Positions 17,856-26,811 of a stretch of DNA of 64,000 nt are shown here, piece after piece. The notes under the pieces were generated by a model. It ran no database searches and was not told the DNA's origin. It saw only the letters and a program-made list of their open reading frames with translations. The translations under genes and the position numbers were made by a program. The stretch's first letter is position 1. Every line of letters begins with the position of its first letter. Origin of the DNA: Peptoniphilaceae bacterium (GTDB lineage: Bacteria; Bacillota; Clostridia; Tissierellales; Peptoniphilaceae); NCBI GenBank assembly GCA_910589545.1, contig CAJUSY010000006.1:16013-80012 (forward strand), in the 5' to 3' direction.

Positions 17856-18529
17856 TAAATAATCACGCTTTCTAAAAATTCTCTAAATCTGTCGATATTA
17901 TATGTAACTGAAATGTACGTTTCAATGCCCTCTCCTTCAATCAAATTATTTTCTTCATCAATTTTTAAATTTGTTTGTGCATAAATAAAATGATCTTTTT
18001 TGGAGTATGCGTACAACAAGAACAAATCTTCAATTAGTTTTTCTGATGATTCATCAAACATTTCATTTAAAATATCAGTATAATCGTTTTTGTTAAATGT
18101 GTCATTCGTAATCATAAACACACTTTTGCCATTTAATACACTCAAATCACTTTCGTTTGATTTAACGTATTTGTCATACATGAACAAATCATATAATGAT
18201 TCAAGTGATTCACTATTTTCAGCAAAAAACTCAGACAAGTATTTCATATCAGAAAAATTGACCAAATCTATATTTTTGAAATCCCCTAAAAATCTTGATA
18301 ATACGACATCATTTTCACTCATAAAATCTTTCAAAAATACAACTTCTACATCCCAATCCAAATTATCCATCAAATCTAGAACGTTATTATTTACATCAGA
18401 TTCTATTGTGATTAAAGATATTTCAAAAATTTCTATATTATTCAAAATTACGAGTAAATCCATAGCTTGTGTACTAGATTCAAAATTCACCCACAATTTT
18501 TTATAGTCTTTTTTATTAAAATTTTCCAT
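17855..18529 (-). CDS. Acidic protein of unknown function, first gene of the ClC operon
   Basis: I do not recognise this 224-residue protein. It is strongly acidic (many Asp/Glu, e.g. DLMDNLDWDVEVVFLKDF and LNEMFDESSEKLIEDLF), has no signal peptide or membrane helix and is rich in Asn. The C-terminal segment GEGIETYISVTYNIDRFREF could form a small beta sheet. It is the first gene of the operon and its stop overlaps the ClC start, so it is probably made in step with the antiporter. It could be a soluble regulator of it, but nothing in the sequence proves this. Confidence 0.6.
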   Translation of the reverse strand: MENFNKKDYKKLWVNFESSTQAMDLLVILNNIEIFEISLITIESDVNNNVLDLMDNLDWDVEVVFLKDFMSENDVVLSRFLGDFKNIDLVNFSDMKYLSEFFAENSESLESLYDLFMYDKYVKSNESDLSVLNGKSVFMITNDTFNKNDYTDILNEMFDESSEKLIEDLFLLYAYSKKDHFIYAQTNLKIDEENNLIEGEGIETYISVTYNIDRFREFLESVII

Positions 18530-18581
18530 ATTTTACATTTATCTCCATAATTTCTATATAATTAACATATATACTGTACTT

Positions 18582-18595
18582 AGTGGATAACCACT
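18582..18595. promoter_or_regulatory. Palindrome between divergent marR-ftsH and ClC operons
   Basis: AGTGG-ATAA-CCACT is a perfect inverted repeat with 5-bp arms. On the plus strand TATAAT lies at 18557-18562 and on the minus strand TATAAT at 18608-18613, so the palindrome sits shortly downstream of both putative start points. It is a reasonable candidate for the MarR operator, which would tie both units to one repressor. This is inference from position. Confidence 0.4.
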
Positions 18596-18652
18596 TATGT
18601 GTATTTTATTATATCAAAACACATAATATTTTAAAAATTAAATGGAGGAACT

Positions 18653-19090
18653 ATGGATTACAATTTAATTAACACAGAATTATCTCAATTGTTGAGAGAA
18701 ACTTATCGTAAAACAGACGCTTTATTGGCACCAATTTCAGATAAATACGGATTAACTATTATGAAAGTTAAAACTTTATTTGAATTAGGCAAAAATGATG
18801 ATTTGACTATCGGTGATATCGGAGTTTTAGTTGGTATGGCTGGTGGAAACATCTCTAACTTGTGTAAAGCACTAGAAAAAGAAGGTTATGTTTCAAGAAA
18901 AAGATCTGAAAAGGACGAAAGAATTGTTACTGTTCGTTTGACAGAAAAAGGTAAGAAAATAATCAACAATATCGTTGAAGAAATTTCTGAAAAATACAAA
19001 AAACAAATCAAATTAACTAACGAAGAATACAACAGCATTATAAAAAGTTTAAATTTATTAAACGAAAAACTAAACGTTGAATTAATGTAG
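18653..19090 (+). CDS. MarR family transcriptional regulator
   Basis: The 145-residue protein has the winged-helix pattern of MarR regulators: LTIGDIGVLVGMAGGNISNLCKALEKEGYVSRKRSEKDERIVTVRLTEKG, with the recognition helix around GGNISNLCKAL and the wing at KDERIVTV. Such dimers bind palindromic operators and often release DNA on binding small aromatic ligands or on oxidation; a cysteine is present in the recognition region. It lies nine bases before ftsH on the same strand, and an inverted repeat upstream may be its operator. The start follows a clear GGAGG site. Confidence 0.9.
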   Translation: MDYNLINTELSQLLRETYRKTDALLAPISDKYGLTIMKVKTLFELGKNDDLTIGDIGVLVGMAGGNISNLCKALEKEGYVSRKRSEKDERIVTVRLTEKGKKIINNIVEEISEKYKKQIKLTNEEYNSIIKSLNLLNEKLNVELM

Positions 19091-19099
19091 TGGCAAAAC

Positions 19100-20986
19100 A
19101 TGAAAGAAAACAAGCGAAATAAGAAAAAGATAATAATCTATTATCTAATAGCTATAGTTCTTTATGCTGTGGTTGCCGGCTTGCTTTTCCCTACTTTTTC
19201 AAAAACAAAAGAAGAAGAAGTACCTTATAATAAATTTATCGAAATGCTCGATAAAGGAGAAGTTAAAGAGGTAAAAATATTAGACACTCATATCAATTTC
19301 AAAGCAAAAGACAAAAACAACGTTATCTACAAAGCAGGTTTGATAAGAGATGAAAAATTGGTTGACAGATTATTGGACAGTAAAGTTCAATTTTCAAGCG
19401 ATATTCCAAGCAAATATGCACCACTTTTATCAATTTTCTTGCAATTTATACTACCATTTATAATAATATTCGGGTTCTTGCAATTAGCAATGAGCCAAGC
19501 TACTAAAAGAATGGGAGGTAACGCTCTACAATTTGGTAAAAGCAATGCAAAAATTTATGTTGAAAGTCAAACTGGAAAGAAATTTACAGATGTTGCAGGT
19601 CAAGAAGAAGCCAAAGACGCTTTGCTTGAAGTTGTCGACTTCTTGCACGATCCAAAAAGATACAACGAAATCGGTGCAGTTTTACCAAAAGGAGTTTTAT
19701 TAGTTGGCCCTCCTGGAACAGGTAAAACATTGCTTGCACAAGCTGTTGCTGGTGAAGCAAAAGTTCCATTCTTTTCAATGAGTGGTTCAGAATTCGTCGA
19801 AATGTTTGTCGGATTAGGAGCCAGCAAGGTTCGTGATTTGTTCAAACAAGCTGCAGAAAAAGCTCCTTGTATAGTATTCATTGACGAAATCGATGCTATC
19901 GGTAAGAGACGTGATACTGCAGGAATTTCTAGTAATGATGAAAGAGAACAAACTCTTAACCAATTGTTAAATGAAATGGACGGTTTCGATGGAAATTCTG
20001 GAGTAGTAATATTAGCCGCTACTAATAGACCAGAAATTTTGGATCCAGCACTTACTAGACCTGGTAGATTTGACAGACAAATTCCTGTTGAACTTCCAGA
20101 TTTACAAGGTCGTATCGATATTTTAAAAGTTCACGCTCGTAAAATTAAAATCGAAAAAGATATGGACTACAAAGCAGTTGCTTTGATGACAGCCGGTACA
20201 AGTGGAGCTCAATTAGCTAATATAGTCAATGAAGCTGCACTAAGAGCTGTAAGAATGGGAAGAAATATCGTAACACAAGAAGATTTAATAGAATCTGTTG
20301 AAGTTGTAATTGCTGGTCAACAAAGAAAAGGCACTGTTATAACTCCAAAAGAAAAAGAACTAATAGCTTATCACGAAGTAGGACATGCATTAGTTGCTGC
20401 AATGCAATCACATTCCGCTCCTGTAACTAAGATTACAATTATTCCTAGAACAAGCGGTGCGTTGGGTTACACTATGCAAGTAGATCAAGAAGAAAAATTC
20501 CTCATGAATAAAGAAGAACTATTCAATATGATAGTTACATTAACAGGAGGAAGAAGTGCAGAAGAAGTTGTGTTTAACACAAGAACTACAGGCGCTTCTA
20601 ATGATATAGAAAAAGCTACAAAAATCGCCCGCGCGATGGTTACTCAATATGGTATGACTGACGAGTTTGATATGATGAGCTTAGAAACTACTAACTCAAA
20701 ATATCTTGGCGGTGGTAATACTTTAGCTGCAAGTGATCAAAAATCAGGTCAAATAGATGATAAAGTAGAATCTATAATAAAAGCCGCTCACGAAAAAGCT
20801 AGAAATATATTGACTGAAAACATCGGCAAACTCCACGAAATCTCAAAATTTTTACTAGAAAAAGAAACCATCACAGGAAAAGAATTTATGGAAATTCTTG
20901 ACCTAAAAGATGAAAAAGAATCTGAAGTAGATGAAAATACGGTGAAAAAAGATGGAGTCGATGATACTACAGTAAGCGATTTATAA
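19100..20986 (+). CDS. ftsH: ATP-dependent zinc metalloprotease FtsH
   Basis: FtsH is a membrane-anchored hexameric AAA+ protease that degrades unneeded or misfolded membrane and soluble proteins. The 628-residue protein has two N-terminal membrane helices (~10-30 and ~112-132), Walker A GPPGTGKT near 205, Walker B IVFIDEID, the second region of homology with TRPGRFDR, and the zinc motif HEVGH near 425. The C-terminal tail is acidic. It follows marR by 9 bp without a visible Shine-Dalgarno, which suggests translational coupling. FtsH is more often next to tilS/hpt, so the pairing with a MarR regulator is unusual. Confidence 0.97.
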   Translation: MKENKRNKKKIIIYYLIAIVLYAVVAGLLFPTFSKTKEEEVPYNKFIEMLDKGEVKEVKILDTHINFKAKDKNNVIYKAGLIRDEKLVDRLLDSKVQFSSDIPSKYAPLLSIFLQFILPFIIIFGFLQLAMSQATKRMGGNALQFGKSNAKIYVESQTGKKFTDVAGQEEAKDALLEVVDFLHDPKRYNEIGAVLPKGVLLVGPPGTGKTLLAQAVAGEAKVPFFSMSGSEFVEMFVGLGASKVRDLFKQAAEKAPCIVFIDEIDAIGKRRDTAGISSNDEREQTLNQLLNEMDGFDGNSGVVILAATNRPEILDPALTRPGRFDRQIPVELPDLQGRIDILKVHARKIKIEKDMDYKAVALMTAGTSGAQLANIVNEAALRAVRMGRNIVTQEDLIESVEVVIAGQQRKGTVITPKEKELIAYHEVGHALVAAMQSHSAPVTKITIIPRTSGALGYTMQVDQEEKFLMNKEELFNMIVTLTGGRSAEEVVFNTRTTGASNDIEKATKIARAMVTQYGMTDEFDMMSLETTNSKYLGGGNTLAASDQKSGQIDDKVESIIKAAHEKARNILTENIGKLHEISKFLLEKETITGKEFMEILDLKDEKESEVDENTVKKDGVDDTTVSDL

Positions 20987-20995
20987 AAAACAAAA

Positions 20996-21036
20996 ACATT
21001 CTCTGTTTTGAGTTGTTGCTCACTAACAGAGAATGT
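20996..21036. terminator. Bidirectional terminator between ftsH and the XRE gene
   Basis: ACATTCTCTGTT pairs with AACAGAGAATGT over 12 bp. T-runs follow on both strands (TTTTTTATG on plus; TTTTGTTTTTT on minus), so it can end both converging units. Confidence 0.85.
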
Positions 21037-21044
21037 TTTTTATG

Positions 21045-22028
21045 TTATTTCATTTGATTTTTGAAATGAGATTTTAATATTGAATAAAATGCTACAAATA
21101 AAATTGCTCCTGCTGCAAAAATCACCCAAGTAATTTCCCACCTATTTGTGTATAAACTAACCATAACATATATCGCTGCAATTATAACCCAATAAGCTGT
21201 TACGTATCCACTTGTCTTTTCTCTTATTTTTTTGTTTTTAAGAGTATAATCTTCGACTTGAAGCAACATATTATAGCTTGAAATTACCGAAAGCTTTTTA
21301 ATTAAAATATTTGTCGCTACTGATACTATAATTAATAACAATATCACAGAAGATAATTGAAGTATTTCACTCTCTGTTAAAGATACGAGTATAACAGGAA
21401 CTACACATAAAATATACATAATCACAGCAAAAGCTATGGCATTTTTATCTCTTTGTTCAGTCTCTTCCTTCTTCTTTTCTACAATTCCTTTAACTCCGTA
21501 TGATAAATTAAACGCTTCTTGTGAAATAAAATCGTATTTTTTGATTAAGTGTGATTTCACTAGTAACTTGTATACACCTATAGCAACTAAAATAAATAAG
21601 ATTACAGCGCCTGCTATTTGGAAAGAATCTTCACTAATTATATTCGTTGTCAGTGCTATGATTTGTGTAGCCAAAATTGCTATTGGAGACATTATGAATA
21701 AACTAACGCTATCTGCAACATCGTTTGAGAATTCTTCATACGCATTCATAAAATCATTAGCATCTTCTGCTGTAATCATCTTTTTGTGCTCCAACTCTTC
21801 AACACTATCATCAGAATACTCAATGTCAGAAATATCATCTTTTAATAAATAATCTGTTTTTACTCCAAAAACATCACTCAATTGAATGATCTTATTGATA
21901 TCTGGAATTGAGTTACCCATCTCCCATTTTGATACAGACTGTCTACTTACTCCTAATTTTTCTGCAAGTTCTTCTTGTGTTAAATTGTTCTTTTTTCTTA
22001 AAAGAATTATTTTTTCGCTTAATATCAT
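21045..22028 (-). CDS. XRE family regulator with membrane-bound C-terminal domain
   Basis: The 327-residue protein has an N-terminal Cro/CI-type helix-turn-helix (LRKKNNLTQEELAEKLGVSRQSVSKWEMGNSIPD, residues 10-43). A linker follows, then about six hydrophobic segments between residue ~110 and the end. Proteins of this type are found in many Firmicutes as membrane-tethered regulators with unknown signals. A 6-bp-arm inverted repeat upstream (22107-22121) could be an operator. The gene stands alone between the ftsH terminator and the mrp terminator. Confidence 0.85.
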   Translation of the reverse strand: MILSEKIILLRKKNNLTQEELAEKLGVSRQSVSKWEMGNSIPDINKIIQLSDVFGVKTDYLLKDDISDIEYSDDSVEELEHKKMITAEDANDFMNAYEEFSNDVADSVSLFIMSPIAILATQIIALTTNIISEDSFQIAGAVILFILVAIGVYKLLVKSHLIKKYDFISQEAFNLSYGVKGIVEKKKEETEQRDKNAIAFAVIMYILCVVPVILVSLTESEILQLSSVILLLIIVSVATNILIKKLSVISSYNMLLQVEDYTLKNKKIREKTSGYVTAYWVIIAAIYVMVSLYTNRWEITWVIFAAGAILFVAFYSILKSHFKNQMK

Positions 22029-22106
22029 TTCAAACCTCCTTGTTTTTATTAATTTAATTTTATGAAATTATGCAGTTGAATTCTACAAACTTTGATTTGA
22101 AATTAC

Positions 22107-22121
22107 GCAACCAGTGGTTGC
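22107..22121. promoter_or_regulatory. Inverted repeat upstream of the XRE gene
   Basis: GCAACC-AGT-GGTTGC is a perfect 6+3+6 palindrome 79 bp before the XRE start, in an otherwise AT-rich gap. Its size suits an XRE dimer. No other function was seen for it. Confidence 0.4.
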
Positions 22122-22152
22122 TTTTATGATATTTACAGCTTTTTATAAAAAA

Positions 22153-22179
22153 ACTAGCCCGAAAATCAATCAAGCTAGT
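22153..22179 (-). terminator. Terminator after mrp
   Basis: ACTAGC/GCTAGT stem with a 15-base loop, followed on the minus strand by TTTTTTATAAA, 13 bp after the mrp stop. Confidence 0.75.
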
Positions 22180-22191
22180 CAGTTTTGTTTT

Positions 22192-22974
22192 CTATAAGTT
22201 TTCAATTTTATTGGTAATATTTTCCAAATAATTTGTTCCAACTTCATTTATCTTTCCAGATTCAGTTAATTTTGAAATTTCTGGATTGATTGGAAGCTTG
22301 CAAACCGCATCGATGTTTTCTTCTTGTGCAATTTTATCAACTGTACTAGTACCAAATACTTCGATGTGTTTTCCACAATCAGGGCATTCTAAATAACTCA
22401 TGTTTTCCACAACGCCTATAACTTTTTTGCCCATCATTTTTGCCATGTGCAATGCTTTTTTCACGATTATTTTAACAAGTCCTGATGGAGACATAGCTAC
22501 AACAATTCCCTTGATTGGAATTGATTGAAATACTGTCAATGGAACATCACCAGTTCCTGGTGGCATATCCACAAATAAATAATCTAAATCTCCCCAATTT
22601 ACATCTTGATAAAATTGTTTAACAACACCTGCAATCACAGGTCCTCTCCAAATAACTGCATCATCATCATTTGGAAGCATTAAATTCATAGAAATAACTT
22701 TAATTCCATTTGATGTAGTAACTGGATTAATGTGACCTTCTGAATCAGCAGTCGCTTTTTCAGTCAAACCAAAATATTTTGGTATAGATGGCCCTGTTAT
22801 ATCTCCATCCATAATACCAACCTTATATCCTTTTTTTGACATTTCGTTGGCCAATAAACAAGTAACAAGGCTTTTTCCTACTCCACCCTTGCCGCTTACA
22901 ATACCAACGATGTTTTTTATATTACTTCCTGTATTTGATTCAATCAAAAAATTAGGAACTTTTTTTTCTGTCAT
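22192..22974 (-). CDS. Mrp/NBP35 family iron-sulfur cluster carrier ATPase
   Basis: The 260-residue P-loop ATPase has the deviant Walker A GIVSGKGGVGKS near residue 27, the switch region VDMPPGTGDVPLT and the C-terminal cysteine pair ECPDCGKH that can hold a bridging [4Fe-4S] cluster in a dimer. Proteins of this family carry or assemble Fe-S clusters in the cytosol, which fits an anaerobe with many Fe-S enzymes such as Hcp. The N-terminal MIP18-like extension of some Mrp proteins is absent. The gene is downstream of ppk on the same strand, with a 47-bp gap. Confidence 0.92.
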   Translation of the reverse strand: MTEKKVPNFLIESNTGSNIKNIVGIVSGKGGVGKSLVTCLLANEMSKKGYKVGIMDGDITGPSIPKYFGLTEKATADSEGHINPVTTSNGIKVISMNLMLPNDDDAVIWRGPVIAGVVKQFYQDVNWGDLDYLFVDMPPGTGDVPLTVFQSIPIKGIVVAMSPSGLVKIIVKKALHMAKMMGKKVIGVVENMSYLECPDCGKHIEVFGTSTVDKIAQEENIDAVCKLPINPEISKLTESGKINEVGTNYLENITNKIENL

Positions 22975-23021
22975 AATTTCACCCCATTAAAAATTATACC
23001 TAAATATTCTCATATAATTTA

Positions 23022-25208
23022 TTAATGTGTCAAGTTTTTGAAGAAATTCTTAATCCTATCAATCAAGCTGATTTTTTTGCTATAATCATTATTTTGTATA
23101 TTTTCTTTTGAATTTGAGTTAATAACCCTGTTGTTCTCATCAGCGATATTTACTTTTTTATTTGAATTTTGTTTTGCCATATCTATTAGAACTTCTTGGG
23201 CAATTTTTCCCTCATTATTTTCAACTTTTGAATATGTTTTATCTGTGTTTAATTTTCTAATTTTAACATCATCGGCAAACATAATATCCATAAAATTCAA
23301 TATTCTACGCTTAATGAAATCATCGTAAATTGGAACAGCAACTTCAACTCTTTTTCTGATATTTCTAGTCATAAAATCGGCTGAGGAAATGTAAACTTTG
23401 CAGTTTTCCCCTTTACCAAATTGATAAACTCTATGATGTTCCAAAAATCTTCCAACAACTTGATAAACATTTATATTTTCAGTCTTGTCTTTAACTCCAG
23501 GAACTATACAACAAATTCCTCTCACTAGCAAATCTATCTTTACTCCTTTGCAAGAAGCCTTGGATAGCTTATCAATTAATTTTCTATCCGAAATTGAATT
23601 CATTTTTAGCCTAATATATCCATCATCTGAAAATTTTGCTTTTTCTATTTGCTCATCGATTAATTTATCTAATCCTATTTGCATAGAATGGGGACTTACC
23701 ATCAAATGCTTGTATTCACCATTCAAATTCCCTATCAAGAAATTATCGAAAAGTTCCTTTGCATCTTCTCCGATTTCTTGTCGAGTTGTCATATATGAGA
23801 AGTCAGTATAAAGTTTCGAAGTTTTTTCGTTATAGTTTCCTGTCCCAATTTGTGTTATATATGAAATTTTGTCATCTTTAATTTTGGTAATCAAACAAAC
23901 CTTAGAGTGACACTTATAATGGTCAAAACCGTAAATTATTCTACATCCAGCATTTTCTAGTCTAGAAGACCATAAAATATTATTTTCCTCGTCAAATCTA
24001 GCTCTCAATTCCATTAGAACTACAACTTCTTTTCCATTTTCAGCTGCTTTTATCAAAGCTTTTGTTATTTCAGAATCCTTTGCCAACCTGTAAATTGTAA
24101 TCTTGATAGAAACTACAGATTCATCTTCAGCTGCCTCATTCAATAGCCTTATAAATGGATCAATTGATTCATAAGGAAATGATAAAAACAAATCTCTGTC
24201 GTAAACTTGCTCGATAACAGATTTTTCCTTAGAAAACATAGAAGAATCTTGTGGAGAGAAGTCTTCATAAGTGTATTTTTGAATCACATCTTTTGGCATG
24301 TCATACACCAAATCAAACAAAAATCCACATCTCATAGGACTTTTAGTAACAAACATTCGATGTTCTGTCAAATTCAAATTTTTCAATAAAAACTCTTTTG
24401 TATCTTCATTTGGAAATTCATTTATTTCAAGCCTTACAGGTCTAAGTCTTTTTCTCAGTTTAATCATCTTCTTCATGTAAGACCTATAATCATCGTCAAA
24501 TTCCAAATCCTCGTCATCATATTCTATATCGGCATTTCTAGTTACTGATAAAATATACTTGGATTCACAATTATAATTATCAAATATTTCTTGTCCAAAT
24601 TCCCTTATAATATCTTCAATTAAAACAACCCTAGTATCAGATAATTTTACATATCGTTTTAATTTATCTGGAACTTGGATTAATCCCATAAATTGTTTTT
24701 TGTTTTTTGAATCTGATGATAATTGAAATAATACGACAATCGCTAGATTAGGAATTTGCGGAAAAGGATGAACCCTGTCAACTATCTGAAAGCTTAAAAT
24801 CGGAGCTATTGTAGAATTAAAGTAATAATAAACGAGCCTTTTTTCCTTATCATCCAAATCCTCAACTTTGCAAATAGTTACATTTTCTTTTTTTAAGTCT
24901 TGTCTTAAATCTTCATAAACAGAATCTTTTTTTTCATATAACAGCTTTGAATGATCCATAATACAATCTAGCTGTTCTTTTGCACTCATAAGAGATTTGT
25001 TGTCAATCACCTTTTTTTTCATATCATTGATGTCGGTAAGACTTCCAACCCTTACCATGAAAAATTCTTCAAAATTCGTATCAAAAATAGAAAAAAACTT
25101 CAACCTTTCAAATAACTCAACATCTTTATCAGCTGCTTCTTCCAGCACTCTCTCGTTAAATTTAAGCCACGATAATTCTCTATTCTGAGTAAATGAAATA
25201 TCGTTCAT
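23022..25208 (-). CDS. ppk: Polyphosphate kinase 1
   Basis: PPK1 reversibly polymerises the gamma phosphate of ATP into polyphosphate. The 728-residue protein has the N-terminal domain start NRELSWLKFNERVLEEA, a middle domain with SIKITIYRLAKDSEITKAL, and the catalytic-histidine region HYKCHSKVCLITK, where the histidine before SKVCL is the expected phosphorylated residue. The second PLD-like half contains FLEHHRVYQFG and YISSADFMTRN. The last ~50 residues are a Lys/Asn-rich tail not common in the family. It is directly downstream of ppx with a 1-bp gap. Confidence 0.96.
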   Translation of the reverse strand: MNDISFTQNRELSWLKFNERVLEEAADKDVELFERLKFFSIFDTNFEEFFMVRVGSLTDINDMKKKVIDNKSLMSAKEQLDCIMDHSKLLYEKKDSVYEDLRQDLKKENVTICKVEDLDDKEKRLVYYYFNSTIAPILSFQIVDRVHPFPQIPNLAIVVLFQLSSDSKNKKQFMGLIQVPDKLKRYVKLSDTRVVLIEDIIREFGQEIFDNYNCESKYILSVTRNADIEYDDEDLEFDDDYRSYMKKMIKLRKRLRPVRLEINEFPNEDTKEFLLKNLNLTEHRMFVTKSPMRCGFLFDLVYDMPKDVIQKYTYEDFSPQDSSMFSKEKSVIEQVYDRDLFLSFPYESIDPFIRLLNEAAEDESVVSIKITIYRLAKDSEITKALIKAAENGKEVVVLMELRARFDEENNILWSSRLENAGCRIIYGFDHYKCHSKVCLITKIKDDKISYITQIGTGNYNEKTSKLYTDFSYMTTRQEIGEDAKELFDNFLIGNLNGEYKHLMVSPHSMQIGLDKLIDEQIEKAKFSDDGYIRLKMNSISDRKLIDKLSKASCKGVKIDLLVRGICCIVPGVKDKTENINVYQVVGRFLEHHRVYQFGKGENCKVYISSADFMTRNIRKRVEVAVPIYDDFIKRRILNFMDIMFADDVKIRKLNTDKTYSKVENNEGKIAQEVLIDMAKQNSNKKVNIADENNRVINSNSKENIQNNDYSKKISLIDRIKNFFKNLTH

Positions 25209-25209
25209 A

Positions 25210-26109
25210 TTAACCCCTTTCTAATATTTTATTATATACAAATCCTTCTCTAATACCTGTCATGCTGACTCTAATCAAATCTGCATAAAAATATTTAGCT
25301 ATTCTATACAAAATTACCATTCCTGGAATTAGTGTGTGAATCCTATCAGCTTTAACCTTCAAAATCAACTTCATCTTTTCTCTTTCTTCCATATCAATTA
25401 GAGAATTGATCAGATTTTTTAGACCATCTAAAGTAATAATAACATTTCCTGATTCTTTGTCGTAATACTCATTGTAAAGCTTTAGACAAGCTCTAGCACT
25501 TCCACCAACTGCACAAACAATTTCATGTTGAACTCTATTTAAATTATTGGACGCTAACATTAACTTAATATCATCTTCTAGTAACTTTTTTTCATCTTTA
25601 TTGATGAATAGTCCTTTTGAAAAATTATCAAAAGCAACCAAAGAACCTATATTCAAACTATAAGTACTAACTACTTTTCCCTGTTCGAAAACTACAATTT
25701 CGCTACTTCCTCCACCTATATCAGTCAAAATTCCGCTTTTGGCATCAATTCCAGAACCTAAAAACGATAACTTCGCCTCTTCTTCTCCGCTTACAATCTC
25801 AATATCCATACCAACTTCTGTGCGAACTCTCTCAATAATCTCTCTTCTATTACATGAATTTCTAATAGAAGCTGTCGCTATTGCGTATGTATCGGAAATA
25901 TCTTCAAAATTTGAAATCAAATTCTTAAACTCTTTCAAAGTATTTATTAATTTTTGAATTCCATGTTCATTCATCATCCCTTTTTCGATAAATGACGCTA
26001 GAGAAGCACTGGATTTTTCATTAAATAAATTCTTTACTTCATCATCAATCACTTTGTATACAGACAATCTAATTGTATTTGATCCTATATCTATAACCGC
26101 ATAAATCAT
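25210..26109 (-). CDS. ppx: Exopolyphosphatase/GppA family phosphatase
   Basis: The 299-residue protein has the ASKHA-fold phosphate motifs DIGSNTIRLSVY at residue 6 and DIGGGSSEIVVF near 130, and the block AIATASIRNSCNR near 88. It is the short single-module form without the C-terminal HD-like domain of E. coli PPX. It hydrolyses terminal phosphate from polyphosphate and may act on (p)ppGpp. It forms a two-gene unit with ppk, giving opposing activities on one transcript. Confidence 0.93.
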   Translation of the reverse strand: MIYAVIDIGSNTIRLSVYKVIDDEVKNLFNEKSSASLASFIEKGMMNEHGIQKLINTLKEFKNLISNFEDISDTYAIATASIRNSCNRREIIERVRTEVGMDIEIVSGEEEAKLSFLGSGIDAKSGILTDIGGGSSEIVVFEQGKVVSTYSLNIGSLVAFDNFSKGLFINKDEKKLLEDDIKLMLASNNLNRVQHEIVCAVGGSARACLKLYNEYYDKESGNVIITLDGLKNLINSLIDMEEREKMKLILKVKADRIHTLIPGMVILYRIAKYFYADLIRVSMTGIREGFVYNKILERG

Positions 26110-26298
26110 TAAAACACCTCTTATACTTAATTTTACTATATTTTTTCTTTTATAATAAGCGTTTTACAAAAATTTATCATTTTATTATCGTTTATTTTAC
26201 ATTTATGGTAATATTTTTTTCAATTTATGTTTATAATCAATAAAATGAGGGTATAAATAACACTGTAAGAAATTATAGTTTACAAGGAGGTATTATAT

Positions 26299-26553
26299 AT
26301 GGGAATTTTTTCATGGATTATAGTAGGAGCATTAGCTGGATGGATAGGCTCTAAAATAACTGGTAATGATGCAAGTATGGGAGCAGGCGCTAACATTCTT
26401 TGCGGTATTGTCGGAGCTACAATTGGTGGCTGGGTAATGAGCATTATCGGAAAAAGCGGAGTAAATGGTTTTAACATTTACAGCGTTTTAGTTGCAATAT
26501 TAGGTTCAGTAATCCTACTATCTATAATAAACGCAATCAAAAAGAAAAAATAA
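26299..26553 (+). CDS. GlsB/YeaQ/YmgE family small membrane protein
   Basis: The 84-residue protein has three membrane helices and the glycine-rich pattern of the transglycosylase-associated family: FSWIIVGALAGWIGSKITG, GILCGIVGATIGGWVMSIIG-type segment (26-50) and VLVAILGSVILLSIINA. In other Gram-positives such proteins are linked to envelope stress. Function here is unknown. It has a strong AAGGAGG site and its own terminator, so it is monocistronic. Confidence 0.85.
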   Translation: MGIFSWIIVGALAGWIGSKITGNDASMGAGANILCGIVGATIGGWVMSIIGKSGVNGFNIYSVLVAILGSVILLSIINAIKKKK

Positions 26554-26566
26554 ATAGAATTTTATG

Positions 26567-26590
26567 TGGTATGTCTATTTAGGCATACCA
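26567..26590 (+). terminator. Terminator of the GlsB-like gene
   Basis: TGGTATG/CATACCA stem with a 10-base loop followed by seven T residues. Confidence 0.85.
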
Positions 26591-26674
26591 TTTTTTTGAT
26601 TGTACTCTATTATATTATAGATATTTGATTGATATTTGAAGCTTTAAATTTATTAATGTAAGTTTTGTTAAAAT

Positions 26675-26703
26675 TTGACAAATATTAATTATCATATTAT
26701 AAT
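26675..26703 (+). promoter_or_regulatory. Consensus promoter of tRNA-Ser and SRP RNA
   Basis: TTGACA, a 17-bp spacer and TATAAT match the housekeeping sigma consensus at all twelve positions. The likely start point near 26710 is about 11 bases before the tRNA, as expected for a stable-RNA promoter. Confidence 0.85.
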
Positions 26704-26720
26704 TTAACAATATGATATAT

Positions 26721-26811
26721 GGAGAGTTGTCCGAGTTGGCCGAAGGAGCATGATTGGAAATCATGTAAACATTCACGTGTTTCAAGGGTTCGAATCCCTT
26801 ACTCTCCGCCA
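26721..26811 (+). tRNA. tRNA-Ser (anticodon GGA)
   Basis: The acceptor arms GGAGAGT (26721-26727) and ACTCTCC (26801-26807) pair fully and are followed by G and an encoded CCA. The anticodon stem CATGA/TCATG encloses the loop TTGGAAA, with anticodon GGA at 26756-26758, reading UCC/UCU serine codons. A long variable arm, as in class II tRNAs, precedes the T arm (GGGTTCGAATCCC). The SRP RNA gene starts right after it, so both probably come from one precursor. Confidence 0.96.
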
